From contig JANBTH010000708.1 of the NCBI GenBank assembly GCA_027578815.1, positions 1 to 12,453 of the forward strand: a DNA stretch of 12,453 nt, given 5' to 3'. Below the pieces are notes generated by a model. It was not told where the DNA came from and did no database searches. It saw only the letters and a list, made by a program, of their open reading frames with translations. The stretch is from Coemansia sp. RSA 1804. Taxonomy: Eukaryota; Kickxellomycota; Kickxellomycetes; Kickxellales; Kickxellaceae. The translations under genes were made by a program, and so were the position numbers. How positions within the stretch are numbered: position 1 is the first letter of the stretch; the number at the start of each line of letters is the position of its first letter. This document shows positions 1 through 8,024 of this stretch, piece by piece.

Positions 1-69
1 TGATGCAGTGGGCAATTGTACGGAGAGACAGCCAAATGAGAATATTCTGTGCTGACCATCATGTACGGT

Positions 70-91
70 AGGAAGAAGAAGAAGAAGAAGG
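70..91. repeat. GAA trinucleotide microsatellite
   Basis: About six GAA/AAG units run in a row here and are followed by a purine-rich GA stretch to about 121. It is a simple-sequence repeat in non-coding DNA. Confidence 0.85.
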
Positions 92-140
92 GGAGATGAA
101 GATGATAGAGGAGAGAAGAGAAATGTGGGAGATTTGTTGC

Positions 141-160
141 GTGTGTGTGTGTGCGTGCGT
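141..160. repeat. GT dinucleotide microsatellite
   Basis: Six GT units are followed by GC/GT interruptions (GTGCGTGCGT). It is a short, imperfect simple repeat in the leader region. Confidence 0.85.
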
Positions 161-544
161 AAATGCATAACACTAGCTCTAAGCTTTCTATTCGATAGCG
201 TAGCCGCTGCGCTTATCCTAGTTATTGCATGGTGCGAAAGTAGGCGCCGCAGGCTGAATGCAATTCCTTTTTTTTGTTCTTTTTCTTCTTGAAAACACGC
301 GCTAGAAGAGATGGGCGAAGGGAAAAAAGGGCCGAATTCGTCTAGTGTTGCTTCTGCTAATAGATCCATCGCAGCCTTCGCTTCATCTCGTTCTCCAGCT
401 TACATAAATACCAGCGTTGTCGCCGGCTCCTTCCCCCCTTTTCCCTTTCTCTTGTTGTTTGTTCCATTCATTACCATACCCACTCCCCACATCTACCAGC
501 CATTGGGTTTTTGTTTTGTTTAGTTTTTATTATATTCTTGCTGT

Positions 545-563
545 ACTAGTTTTTTTCTTGCAG
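545..563 (+). promoter_or_regulatory. Possible 3' splice site in the 5'UTR of the UNC93-like gene
   Basis: A TACTAG-like element is followed by a run of T and then TTGCAG, 120 bases before the start codon. The arrangement matches a fungal branch point, pyrimidine tract and acceptor. It would remove only untranslated leader. No donor was identified, so this is tentative. Confidence 0.25.
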
Positions 564-682
564 ATTCAATCCACCCCTGTCTTTTGTTAGGAACATTTTA
601 ATATAATCTTCTCCTTCCATCCCTTCCCCCTTTTGATCTATTGGTTTCTAGCTAAAAAGCACAACCGACAGCAATAAAAGGG

Positions 683-2059
683 ATGTTTGGGATTCGCTAC
701 TACAGCGCCATGACGCAAGTCGTCCTGGTGGGCTTTGTGTGCTTCCTCTGCCCAGGTATGTTCAATGCCGTCAACGGATTGGGCGGCGGAGGCCAGATGG
801 ACGCAACAGCCGGCAACAACGCCAACACAGCACTTTACAGCACATTCGTCGTGTTCGGAGTTCTTGGTGGAGCAATCGTCAACCTGTGCGGTGTCCGCTA
901 CACTATCTTTGGATCTGGATTCATGTATGCACTCTACTCGGCCTCTTACATCTTCTTGAACCACCACCCAACAAACGCATCGTTCACAATTGCAGCAGGC
1001 GCACTTCTCGGTGTCGGCGCTGGAATTCTGTGGGCAGCGCAGGGCATGATCATGGTGTCGTATCCGCGCGAAGAGGAAAAGGCCAAATACATTGCGGTGT
1101 TCTGGGTGATCTTCAATCTGGGAGGCATGCTGGGAGGCATTCTGCCGTTTGCCATCAACTACAACTCCACGCAGACAAAGAACGCGGATGGCGTGTACAT
1201 TGCGTTTGTGGTGCTTGAGTGCCTGGGCGCCTGCCTTGGTCTGGCACTTGCGCCGCCCAGCAAGGTGACTCGCAGCGACGGCTCCTCTGTTGTGCTGGTC
1301 AAGTACACCAACGTCGGACGCGAGGCCATCGAGGTCATCAAGCTCTTCCTCAACCCAAAGATGCTTGGACTGTTGCCAATGTGCTTCACATCCAACTTCT
1401 TCTACACCTACCAGTTCAACCACCTCAACGGCGCGCTGTTCAACATGCGTACGCGTGGCTTCAACAACATCTTCTACTGGGGCTTCCAGATGCTGGGCGC
1501 CTTTGCAATCTCCAGGCTGCTGGATTACAAGAACTTCTCACGCAGAAGACGCGGCTTCATTGCGTTTGTGCTGGTGTTTGTGTTCTTCAACGCACTCTGG
1601 GGCGGAGCTCTGGGCGTGTATCTCAAGTACCCAGCCGGACTTCCCGAGGCAGACCGCATGGACTTTAAGGAGAGCAAGCGCGCATCTGGCTACATCATCC
1701 TGTACATGCTGTGCGGTATCGGCGATGCGCTGTACCAGTCGCTTGCCTACTGGATCATCGGTGCGCTCAGCAACGACAACCAGAAGCTGTCGCGCTACGC
1801 CGGCTTCTACAAGGGCATGCAGTCGTTTGGTGCAGCCATTGCGTGGCAGCTGGATGTCAAGGTCGTTCCGCGCAACCAGCTTATTGCCAACTGGGTGCTG
1901 ATTGTGGCCTCGGCGCCATTCATGCTGTACGTCATCTGGAATATCAAGGACCATTCTGAGGACATCACCAAGACCATTGGCGGCTCCGACACGGAATACG
2001 ACGAGAAGGCAGTAGCTGCCAATGCCAACACCAGCGTCGATGCCTCGCGCTCCGCCTAG
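683..2059 (+). CDS. UNC93-like (DUF895) multi-pass membrane protein
   Basis: This is a 458-residue, intronless integral membrane protein of the major-facilitator-related UNC-93/DUF895 family. Residues 20-38 (CFLCPGMFNAVNGLGGGGQ) are the family's signature after the first membrane segment. The WAAQGMIMVSYPREEEKA block (117-134) is also typical. About 12 hydrophobic segments can be drawn, near 10-30, 52-70, 73-93, 100-126, 136-157, 171-191, 225-245, 262-280, 291-313, 336-360, 375-392 and 400-420. The tail after 421 is hydrophilic and acidic/serine-containing, probably cytosolic. Length fits fungal members. The start is the first ATG after an in-frame stop at 653, so no upstream coding exon is needed. 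Animal UNC-93 relatives regulate ion channels or traffic receptors. The substrate of fungal members is not established, so transport is inference. Codon use is moderately GC-rich, less so than SEY1. Confidence 0.9.
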   Translation: MFGIRYYSAMTQVVLVGFVCFLCPGMFNAVNGLGGGGQMDATAGNNANTALYSTFVVFGVLGGAIVNLCGVRYTIFGSGFMYALYSASYIFLNHHPTNASFTIAAGALLGVGAGILWAAQGMIMVSYPREEEKAKYIAVFWVIFNLGGMLGGILPFAINYNSTQTKNADGVYIAFVVLECLGACLGLALAPPSKVTRSDGSSVVLVKYTNVGREAIEVIKLFLNPKMLGLLPMCFTSNFFYTYQFNHLNGALFNMRTRGFNNIFYWGFQMLGAFAISRLLDYKNFSRRRRGFIAFVLVFVFFNALWGGALGVYLKYPAGLPEADRMDFKESKRASGYIILYMLCGIGDALYQSLAYWIIGALSNDNQKLSRYAGFYKGMQSFGAAIAWQLDVKVVPRNQLIANWVLIVASAPFMLYVIWNIKDHSEDITKTIGGSDTEYDEKAVAANANTSVDASRSA

Positions 2060-2636
2060 TTCCATCTAAACTGCTATCTCTCTCTCCTTTACTGCGAGTG
2101 CAGCTTGCCTTCTGTCTGTGCGACTAATTTCTGCCTCGTGGCACCTTTTCTATTCTTTTTTCTTTTCTTATTCGTTTTCAACATGGATACGCTGGCAAGC
2201 CCAACACCACAGCCAGCTGCTTTCTGAGCAGCTCACGAGAGAAAGAGAAAAGTGAGCTGACGGCTGGCTTTTGAGCATGTGTGCAGCAATTAAGCAGTAG
2301 AAAGAGCAGAAAAGCACGTGCATTGCAGCGAGTCGTTTTCGCTCATTCATCCAGTCCAGATGATGATGTTTCAGTGCCATATCTTTGCGTTGTTTTATTT
2401 TATTTATTCGTTGTAAAAGCGCATTCTCTTCCTTTCCGACGATTTTACAGCAGCTTTCAAAACTTTAGCGTTCCCTTTTCTTTTTCCCTTTTCCCCTCCT
2501 TTTTTCTCTTTTAGTGTTTCTCCGATTCTGAGTTCTTTATATTCCAGCCTCCTTCTATTTCTATTCTTATTCCTATCCAATTTGAATCAAATACACCCTT
2601 GTGTACTCTACCTTATTGTTGGGCAGCAGCAAGCAA
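2060..2636. other. Intergenic region between UNC93-like gene and SEY1
   Basis: No gene is seen. The first part is the 3' flank of the UNC93-like gene and contains a hairpin-forming segment (2191-2269). The palindrome GCACGTGC (E-box type) lies at 2314-2321. From about 2420 to 2580 the plus strand is strongly pyrimidine-rich, a common feature of fungal promoters and leaders, and CTCTTTTAG near 2508-2516 could act as a 5'UTR splice acceptor. A 14-codon open frame starts at ATG 2183 but has no recognisable product. Confidence 0.6.
2191..2269 (+). other. Competing stem-loop region downstream of the UNC93-like gene
   Basis: A 7-base arm (AGCCAGC, 2211-2217) is complementary to 2263-2269 (GCTGGCT). 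Inside it lies a perfect 8-base stem, CAGCTCAC (2229-2236) with GTGAGCTG (2252-2259), around a 15-base purine-only loop. GCTGGC at 2191-2196 could instead pair with GCCAGC at 2212-2217, so two exclusive folds are possible. It lies 130-210 bases after the stop codon and may be in the 3'UTR. Confidence 0.45.
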
Positions 2637-5634
2637 ATGGCGTTGAGCAATCAGCAGGTCCCAAGCCTGGACGACGGCAACGGATTCACGACAGGCACAG
2701 GGGCAGCAGGAGCGATGGCGGCGGTTCCTGGGAATCGGCTGAGCAGGTCGAGGCAATCGCAGTCGCAGTCACGGCTAGCTTTGGCCAATTCAACGCGCCT
2801 GCAGGTTATTGACGATGAGCAGCGGTTTTCGTAAGTGCCGTTGAGCTACTTTGTTGTTGTTGTTGTTGTTGTACAGACAAGCTGTACACGTAGAGAGAGA
2901 AGCCAATCGGCTAGCATACAGAAACAGCTTTGCCAACTAATTTAAAATGACATTTTCTGACTACGAAACGTGAATGAGAGAGGCGCTGTAGGGACAGACT
3001 GGCGGATTACATGGGCGACAGGTGGCGACTGGGCGATGCTGGGTTCGACTACAACGTGGTTGCGGTGTTTGGATCGCAGAGCACCGGCAAGAGTAAGTAG
3101 ACGCAACAGCGAGAAAGAGAGTGAGAGAGAGCAGGAGAATGGAGTACATTTTTCCCCATGATTATCATTTAATCTGCGGACTGCAGATACGAAGAAAGGG
3201 GGGCTGAGCTAATCACGGCAGCGTGTGGAGATCAATGCAATGCACGGGTTGTTTCACTCATACACTATTGGTAGGCACGCTGCTGAACAGGCTGTTTGGC
3301 ACAAAGTTCGACGTGATGGACGATGCGCAGCGGCAGCAGACGACGCGCGGGATCTGGGCGGACCGCGGGACGGACGGAATGCGCGTGGTGATAATGGACG
3401 TGGAGGGAACGGACGGGCGCGAGCGCGGCGAGAACCAGGACTTTGAGCGCAAGAGCGCGCTGTTCTCGCTGGCGGTGTCGGAGGTGCTGATAGTCAACAT
3501 GTGGGAGCACACGGTGGGGCTGTACAACGGGGCCAACATGGGCTTACTGAAGACGGTGATGGAGGTGAATCTGCAGCTGTTCGGCGGCCAGAGTGCTGCC
3601 GGCGGAAGCAAGACGCTGCTGTACTTTGTGGTGCGCGACCACGTGAGCCAGACGCCGCTGGAGAACCTGGCGCGCACGCTGGAGCAGGACATGCAGCGGA
3701 TCTGGGACTCGCTGAGCCGGCCAGCCGAGCTGCAGGACGCGCGGCTGGCGGATTTCTTTGATCTGCGATTTGCGTCGCTGCCGCACAAGACGCTGCAGCC
3801 CGAGAACTTCGAGAAGCGCGCGCTGCAGCTACGCACGCAGTTCACGGACCGCCAGTCGTCCGGATACGTGTTCAGGGCGGAGTACAAGCGCAGGGTGCCG
3901 GCCGACGGGTTCGCGCACTACGCGGCGGCGGTGTGGGAGAAGGTGGTCAGCAACAAGGATCTGGATCTGCCGACGCAGCAGGAGCTGCTGGCGCAGTACC
4001 GGTGCGACGAGATCGCGGCGGCCGCGGTGGTTCCGTTCCGCGCGTGCGTGGAGGAGCTGCGGCCGCGCGTGGAGGGCGGCGCGATTGTCGAGGAGCTGGG
4101 GAGCCGGGTCCTGGGCGAGCGCGCCGCGGCGCTTGCTGCGTTCGACGAGCAGGCGGTGCGGTACCACGGCGACGTGTACGCGAAGAGGCGCGCAGCGCTT
4201 GTGCAGACGCTGGACGGCGAGCTGTACTCGCTGTTCCTCAACCAGGTCAAGAACGCATCGTCCCGCGCCGCCAGCTCGTTTGCCAGCGACGGCCAGCGGG
4301 CGCTGGAGAGCGGCAAAGGAGAGGAGAATGGCGATGACGGCGAGTCCGAGGGCTTCGCCGCCGTCGTTGGCGGCATCCGCCGACGCGTGACAAAGTGGTT
4401 TGCCGCCGTCTGCGCGCAGCTCACGGCTGAGGACGGAGCGTGGTCGTTCGGCTCCGAGGCGCGCAACCTCGAGATGCAGCTGGACGCGGCGGCCGAGCGG
4501 CTGCGCGTGGCGGAGATGGAGCGCGCCGTCAAGCAGCTGCGGCGCAGGGCCAGACGCTCGATGGCCGACGTTGTTGCCGAGCGCCTCAACAGCCCGACGC
4601 AGGGCGACATGTGGGCCGCCGTCATGCGCGACGGATTCGCCGTGGCGGTGACGCGCGCCGAGGATGCGCTGGAGCGGCGGATGGACGGCGCCGGAATAGC
4701 CGACGTCGAGGGCCAGCAGCAGCAGCCGCCGCAGCGCACGGTGCTGGTGCGGCGGCTGCGGCGGGGCGTGTGGGAGGAGCTGGCGGAGCTGCTGCGCGAG
4801 GAGGTCGGCGACCAGATGGTGCTGCTGAAGCTGCGCAACGCGCTGGAGGATGGATTCCGATACGACGACAACGGCCTGCCGCGCGTGTGGAAGCCGTCGG
4901 ACGACATCGACGCGCAGTTTGCGGCGGCCCGCGGCACGGCGCAGGCGCTGCTGCCGAAGCTCAGCAGGATCGATGCCGCCTCGCTGAAGCCCGCAGGCGG
5001 ATCGTCATCCAGCGCGGCGGCGATGGCGCTTGTGCGGCGCGGCTGGGCCACGCCGCCGCCCGCCGGCTTCTTCCCTCCCGGATTCGACTTCGAGGCGACG
5101 CTGACGCTCGTCTCGCCGGTGCGGCAGCGCGAGCTGGCCAAGCGGTTTGCGCGCGAGGCCGACGCGCTGTACCTGGAGGCCAAGCGCGCCATGGTCACCA
5201 CGCAGAGCCACGTGCCCGCGTGGGTGCTAGTTCTGCTTGTCGTGCTCGGGTGGAACGAGGCGATGGCCATTCTCTTCAACCCGCTCTACCTTGTGCTTGC
5301 TGCGCTGGTGGGCGGCTCCGCCTTCGTCATCCACAGCCTGGGGCTCTGGGGCCCGGTTGTCCGGTCCGCCAATGGCGTTGCTGCTCTGGCCGGCGATCAC
5401 GTGCACGCGCTGCTTGTTGAGGCCGTCAACCGCACCGAGCCCGCCGCGCAGGCCGCGCCCAGGCGGCGGAGGTCGCCGCGCCAGCTGAGTGCGAGCGGAG
5501 GCAGCTCGTCGGCCGCCGATGCTACTGCTGCCGGCGGCATTGAGCTGGAGCCGCTGGGCGCCGATGCCCTCTCGCCCTCGCTGTCGTCGGCGTCGGAGTC
5601 GGCGTCGCCGTCTGCGTTTGCCGAGAGCGGATGA
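2637..5634 (+). CDS. SEY1: Sey1/RHD3-type dynamin-like GTPase for ER membrane fusion, three exons
   Basis: Exons are 2637-2830, 2998-3092 and 3275-5634, giving 882 residues. Members of this atlastin/Sey1/RHD3 family drive homotypic fusion of ER tubules. Splicing restores the GTPase motifs: P-loop GSQSTGKS (90-97), switch I TTRG (119-122), DVEGTDGRERGE (138-149) and the RD motif (217-218, VVRDH). A long helical, Ala/Glu/Arg-rich middle domain follows. Near 746-787 are two closely spaced hydrophobic segments with a central NP, the ER membrane hairpin. Both ends would face the cytosol. The N-terminal 55 residues are Gln/Ser-rich and the last 70 are Ser/Ala-rich and acidic. The start is the first ATG after an in-frame TGA at 2583, in good context (AAATGG). 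Length is slightly above yeast Sey1 and typical for filamentous fungi. The coding sequence is strongly GC-rich, which creates long spurious antisense frames. Confidence 0.95.
2831..2997 (+). other. SEY1: SEY1 intron 1 (167 bases)
   Basis: Donor GTAAGT at 2831 and acceptor ACAG ending at 2997. The frame fits only this junction: TC at the end of exon 1 plus A gives serine 65, followed by LADYMGDRW, which continues the family sequence. A CTAAT near 2935 or CTGAC near 2957 could be the branch point. The intron contains a TTG repeat (2851-2871). An in-frame TAA begins at the second base of the intron, so retention stops translation at once. Confidence 0.88.
2851..2871 (+). repeat. TTG trinucleotide microsatellite in SEY1 intron 1
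   Basis: Seven TTG/TGT units in a row lie 20 bases after the donor site. It is a simple-sequence repeat in the intron and is likely length-variable between strains. Confidence 0.85.
3093..3274 (+). other. SEY1: SEY1 intron 2 (182 bases), splitting the P-loop
   Basis: Donor GTAAGT at 3093 and acceptor TTGGTAG ending at 3274. The split codon A|GC encodes serine 97 of GSQSTGKS, and the joined product reads STGKSTLLNRLFGTKF as expected for the family. Retained intron sequence would read K-S-K-stop, with TAG at 3098-3100. A purine-rich GAGA stretch lies at 3109-3137. Confidence 0.92.
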
Positions 5635-5753
5635 CGTAGCAAGCCAGCTGCTGCCTGAGCGACATTTCCTTTTTCCTTTTTCTTCTGTTTCTTCTGTTTC
5701 TTTGCCTTTCAAGCCTCCACCCACCCCAAAATGAACTACTTTTCCCCCCTTCG
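5635..5753. terminator. Short convergent 3' region between SEY1 and the F-box-like gene
   Basis: Only 119 bases separate two stop codons in tail-to-tail orientation. The plus strand has T/C-rich runs at 5667-5704. No canonical AATAAA is seen for either gene, so poly(A) sites are inferred, and the two 3'UTRs probably overlap. Confidence 0.4.
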
Positions 5754-7343
5754 CTATGCCTCGTCTGCCACGGCCTCGCCGGGCTCCTGCCGCACCATCA
5801 TGTTCGCCACGGAGAGCTCTGTCAGGGCAGGCATCCTGTCGACAATCCGCTTGAGATCGGCGTAACTCATCGGACAGCATATCTGCAAGCTCGTCACGCA
5901 CGGCCAGGCGATGCGGTCGATGTCGACGAACTCGCTGCCGAGGCCTACGCTGGCCCTGTAATCCCTAGCGATCCCGGGCGTGGCGAGCAGGTCGTTGAAG
6001 TATCGGTACCAGTCGACCAGCTCCGTATCTTCTTCTTCTTCATGCGGGTCGCCTGTGCGCGCGTACCCGGCCAGCTGGTGTCTTGCCAGATCCAGGCGGA
6101 ACTGCGTCAGCCTGACCGATGCGCCGCGCGCCTCGATCTCGAGCACCCCGATCGTGGCCACTTCCTGGATCGCAGATACCAGCGACAGGAGGTGCGCGCA
6201 GAGCTGGATCCGCAGGTACTCGAGCCGGGGCGCCGTTACCCGGTACCTGGGGCTGAACCGCAGCGCGGGCGCCTGCCACACATCGTCGCCCGCGTCGTTC
6301 TCGGTCTCGGTGACCGCGCACCTGAGCGCGAGTCTGCGCAGCGATGCAAAGTCCAGGAGTGCTGGAGTTTCCTCCTCCGTTCCTTCCTCCTCCTTCTCCT
6401 TGCTAGTGGCGGCAAATGCGTCCCACGGAAACCCCTCGTCGATCTCGTCCAGCCGCAGCGTCACCAGCGCGGCCGCCCGCGTATGCGGCAGACGCTTCGG
6501 CTGCTTCGGCACAAAGGTGATCACGGCGTGTGCCAGATCACCGGTGATCGCGGGCACGCCGGCCAGCACGCCGGCGGGCGCCACCAGTCTGCGCAGGCGG
6601 CCCGCGTAGCCGGCCCTGATGGCCTCGTTGGCAAACACGACGGGCACCTGGTTGCCGTACGGCGGGTGCCACACGAAGTCGGTGGCGGCGGGCAGGAGGA
6701 GGGCGAACTCGCGGCCCAGCTCGCCGGCCTGCGCTACGCCGACCGGCACGGCGCGCCAGATCAGGTGGCCGTACGGATCCAGTGCGAATCCCAGCTCCAC
6801 CCGCGTCACCCGGCCGAGGACCGCCCGGCGGCCCCGTATTGCGCCCACCGCCGCGGCCAGCGCGTGCGCTGGGATGTCGGGGCACGCCAGCCGGATCTGC
6901 AGCCGCTGTGGAAAGCAGGCCCACGACTCCTCCTCCTGGCCGGTCCGCGGGATTATGTCCAGACTTGTTTTCACCCGCATCGCGCCCGGCTGCCCGCCAG
7001 CGTCGTTGTTTGCGGGCGGCGGCAACACCGGTTCCGTCGCCACCTCGCCGCCGCCGCCCGCCGTGCTCCTCCTACGCGCGCCGGCTTTGACGTACCTGCA
7101 CTGCACCACCGAGTCGCGGTGCACGATCGGCAGCCCCAGCCGTCGCCATCTCCGGCACACCGCAGCAACCGCCAGCTTGCGCTTCCACGCCCCTGCCTCC
7201 GCTGCTGCGTGGAACGCGCTGGCGGCTGGCGCTGCTCTGTTTTCCGCGCAGACTGCCTCGAACACCGAGCACAGCACGAGGTCGGGCAGACGGGGGAGGA
7301 TCCCAGATGTCGTGGTGGCCGTGGTAGTGGTGTCGCTGCTCAT
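5754..7343 (-). CDS. F-box-like protein with divergent leucine-rich region (GC-rich copy)
   Basis: The product has 529 residues. After a Thr-rich start, residues 19-76 fit a divergent F-box: LPDLVLCSVFEAVC, an Ala-rich insertion, then AAVCRRWRRLGLPIVHR. F-box proteins usually recruit targets to SCF ubiquitin ligases through Skp1. The rest has scattered leucine-rich-type strands: LVTLRLDEI (293-301), ASLRRLALRC (333-342), PRLEYLRIQLC (372-382), VTSLQICC (483-490) and PALTELSV (505-512). An FPW motif sits at 305-307. Glu-rich linkers occur at 316-326 and 435-439. No intron is needed; the stop is TAG at 5754-5756 and the ATG is at 7341-7343. It appears paralogous to the plus-strand gene at 8025, with which it shares length, the RRWR F-box end and the LV-L-L-I-FPW core, but it is far more GC-rich. 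The target is unknown, and the F-box call rests on weak motif similarity. Confidence 0.75.
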   Translation of the reverse strand: MSSDTTTTATTTSGILPRLPDLVLCSVFEAVCAENRAAPAASAFHAAAEAGAWKRKLAVAAVCRRWRRLGLPIVHRDSVVQCRYVKAGARRRSTAGGGGEVATEPVLPPPANNDAGGQPGAMRVKTSLDIIPRTGQEEESWACFPQRLQIRLACPDIPAHALAAAVGAIRGRRAVLGRVTRVELGFALDPYGHLIWRAVPVGVAQAGELGREFALLLPAATDFVWHPPYGNQVPVVFANEAIRAGYAGRLRRLVAPAGVLAGVPAITGDLAHAVITFVPKQPKRLPHTRAAALVTLRLDEIDEGFPWDAFAATSKEKEEEGTEEETPALLDFASLRRLALRCAVTETENDAGDDVWQAPALRFSPRYRVTAPRLEYLRIQLCAHLLSLVSAIQEVATIGVLEIEARGASVRLTQFRLDLARHQLAGYARTGDPHEEEEDTELVDWYRYFNDLLATPGIARDYRASVGLGSEFVDIDRIAWPCVTSLQICCPMSYADLKRIVDRMPALTELSVANMMVRQEPGEAVADEA

Positions 7344-8024
7344 TCGGGGGGTTTTTTCTTTACCTTACTACTGCGCTCCTGCGAAACACCCGGTGCGATG
7401 TAATACGGAGATATCGTATAAAATGTGTTTTGTTCAAAGGTGTTGGAACAATGATATCAGCAGAATGTCGCCTATATATGGATAATACGTGGAATATATA
7501 TACCAGAATCGAAGGAGAAGCAAAAAAGAAAATCCCACCCTGCATGTCACTATGGGTTCATACGGAATAATCCGTTATGTATGAAGAAAAAGACGGAATG
7601 CAATACCAAAACGTATCATATTCCTCTTTCAAAGAGAGCAGAATCCAGCCGTGCAGAAATGACTACAAAGTCCCGCCTACTAAATAAATCAAACGAGAAA
7701 GTGGGGGGTCTTTACATAATAATTTTGGATTACCACATATGCACGTGCCACGACGTATCATCGCACATATCCTGGTCAAATTGAAATCAGATGTTCAGTT
7801 TTACGATTCATAACCACTCCTTTCTACAGAGATATCTACGTCTTGTGAATTTGGGTTAGAAAGGAAAATTGAAATTGTACATTTCTAACTGCAGCATTTA
7901 AAGAAGACTCGGTTGTCTTTGGGGCCAATTGAGTCTAATTTTTTTATTTTAGAAACCACCCCCGCTTTCATCTTCTACACTAGGCATACATGAAATTTCA
8001 ACACTACCACTCCATTGTAAAAAA
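7344..8024. promoter_or_regulatory. AT-rich divergent promoter region between the two F-box-like genes
   Basis: No gene is supported in these 681 bases. TATA-like elements lie at 7471-7480 (CCTATATATG) and 7493-7502 (AATATATATA), about 130-160 bases upstream of the minus-strand gene. A TATAAAA at 7418-7424 is oriented to the right. A GCACGTGC palindrome is at 7741-7748. Before the plus-strand gene, CTAAT, a T-run and TTTTAG (7935-7952) form a plausible 3' splice site. Short open frames here show no protein-like composition. Confidence 0.5.
7935..7952 (+). promoter_or_regulatory. Candidate 3' splice site just upstream of the AT-rich F-box-like gene
   Basis: CTAAT, a tract of T with one A, and TAG at 7950-7952 have the spacing of a compact fungal branch point and acceptor. 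The TAG is also the only stop in the frame of the gene between here and its ATG at 8025, so splicing at this site would leave 24 open codons joined to the start. It could remove a 5'UTR intron or join an unseen first exon. Confidence 0.3.

Larger units (their letters stand above)
1..682. other. Gene-free leader upstream of the UNC93-like gene
   Basis: I see no convincing gene here. The stretch holds two microsatellites (near 70-91 and 141-160), several T-rich or pyrimidine-rich tracts (267-291, 430-460, 548-560) and short open frames of low-complexity content. A pyrimidine run ending in TTGCAG at 558-563 would make a good 3' splice site, so part of this could be a 5'UTR intron, but no matching donor can be assigned. 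An in-frame TAA at 653-655 blocks N-terminal extension of the downstream gene through this DNA. Confidence 0.6.

Noticed and set aside
311..523. 70-codon open frame on the plus strand in the leader
   Set aside because: The product is low-complexity (Ser/Phe/Pro runs from pyrimidine tracts), with no domain and no following gene structure.
638..1423. Long open frame antisense to the UNC93-like gene
   Set aside because: It is Cys/His-rich and patternless, while the sense frame encodes a clear family member. It is a shadow.
3223..3274. SEY1 third exon extended upstream from a GTG at 3223
   Set aside because: The extension is intron sequence: it lacks GSQSTGK, which is supplied by exon 2 across a proper GTAAGT...TAG intron.
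3918..5420. Long open frames of 300-450 codons in other frames of SEY1 (minus 3918-5279; plus 4440-5420)
   Set aside because: They are Arg/Ala/Ser-rich products of GC-rich DNA with few AT-containing stops. The SEY1 frame explains the stretch fully.
6042..7485. Plus-strand open frames opposite the GC-rich F-box-like gene
   Set aside because: They show no protein-like pattern, and the minus frame has coherent F-box and leucine-rich features.
7581..7784. 67-codon open frame in the divergent promoter region
   Set aside because: The composition is that of AT-rich non-coding DNA, with no motif. It is not supported as a gene.
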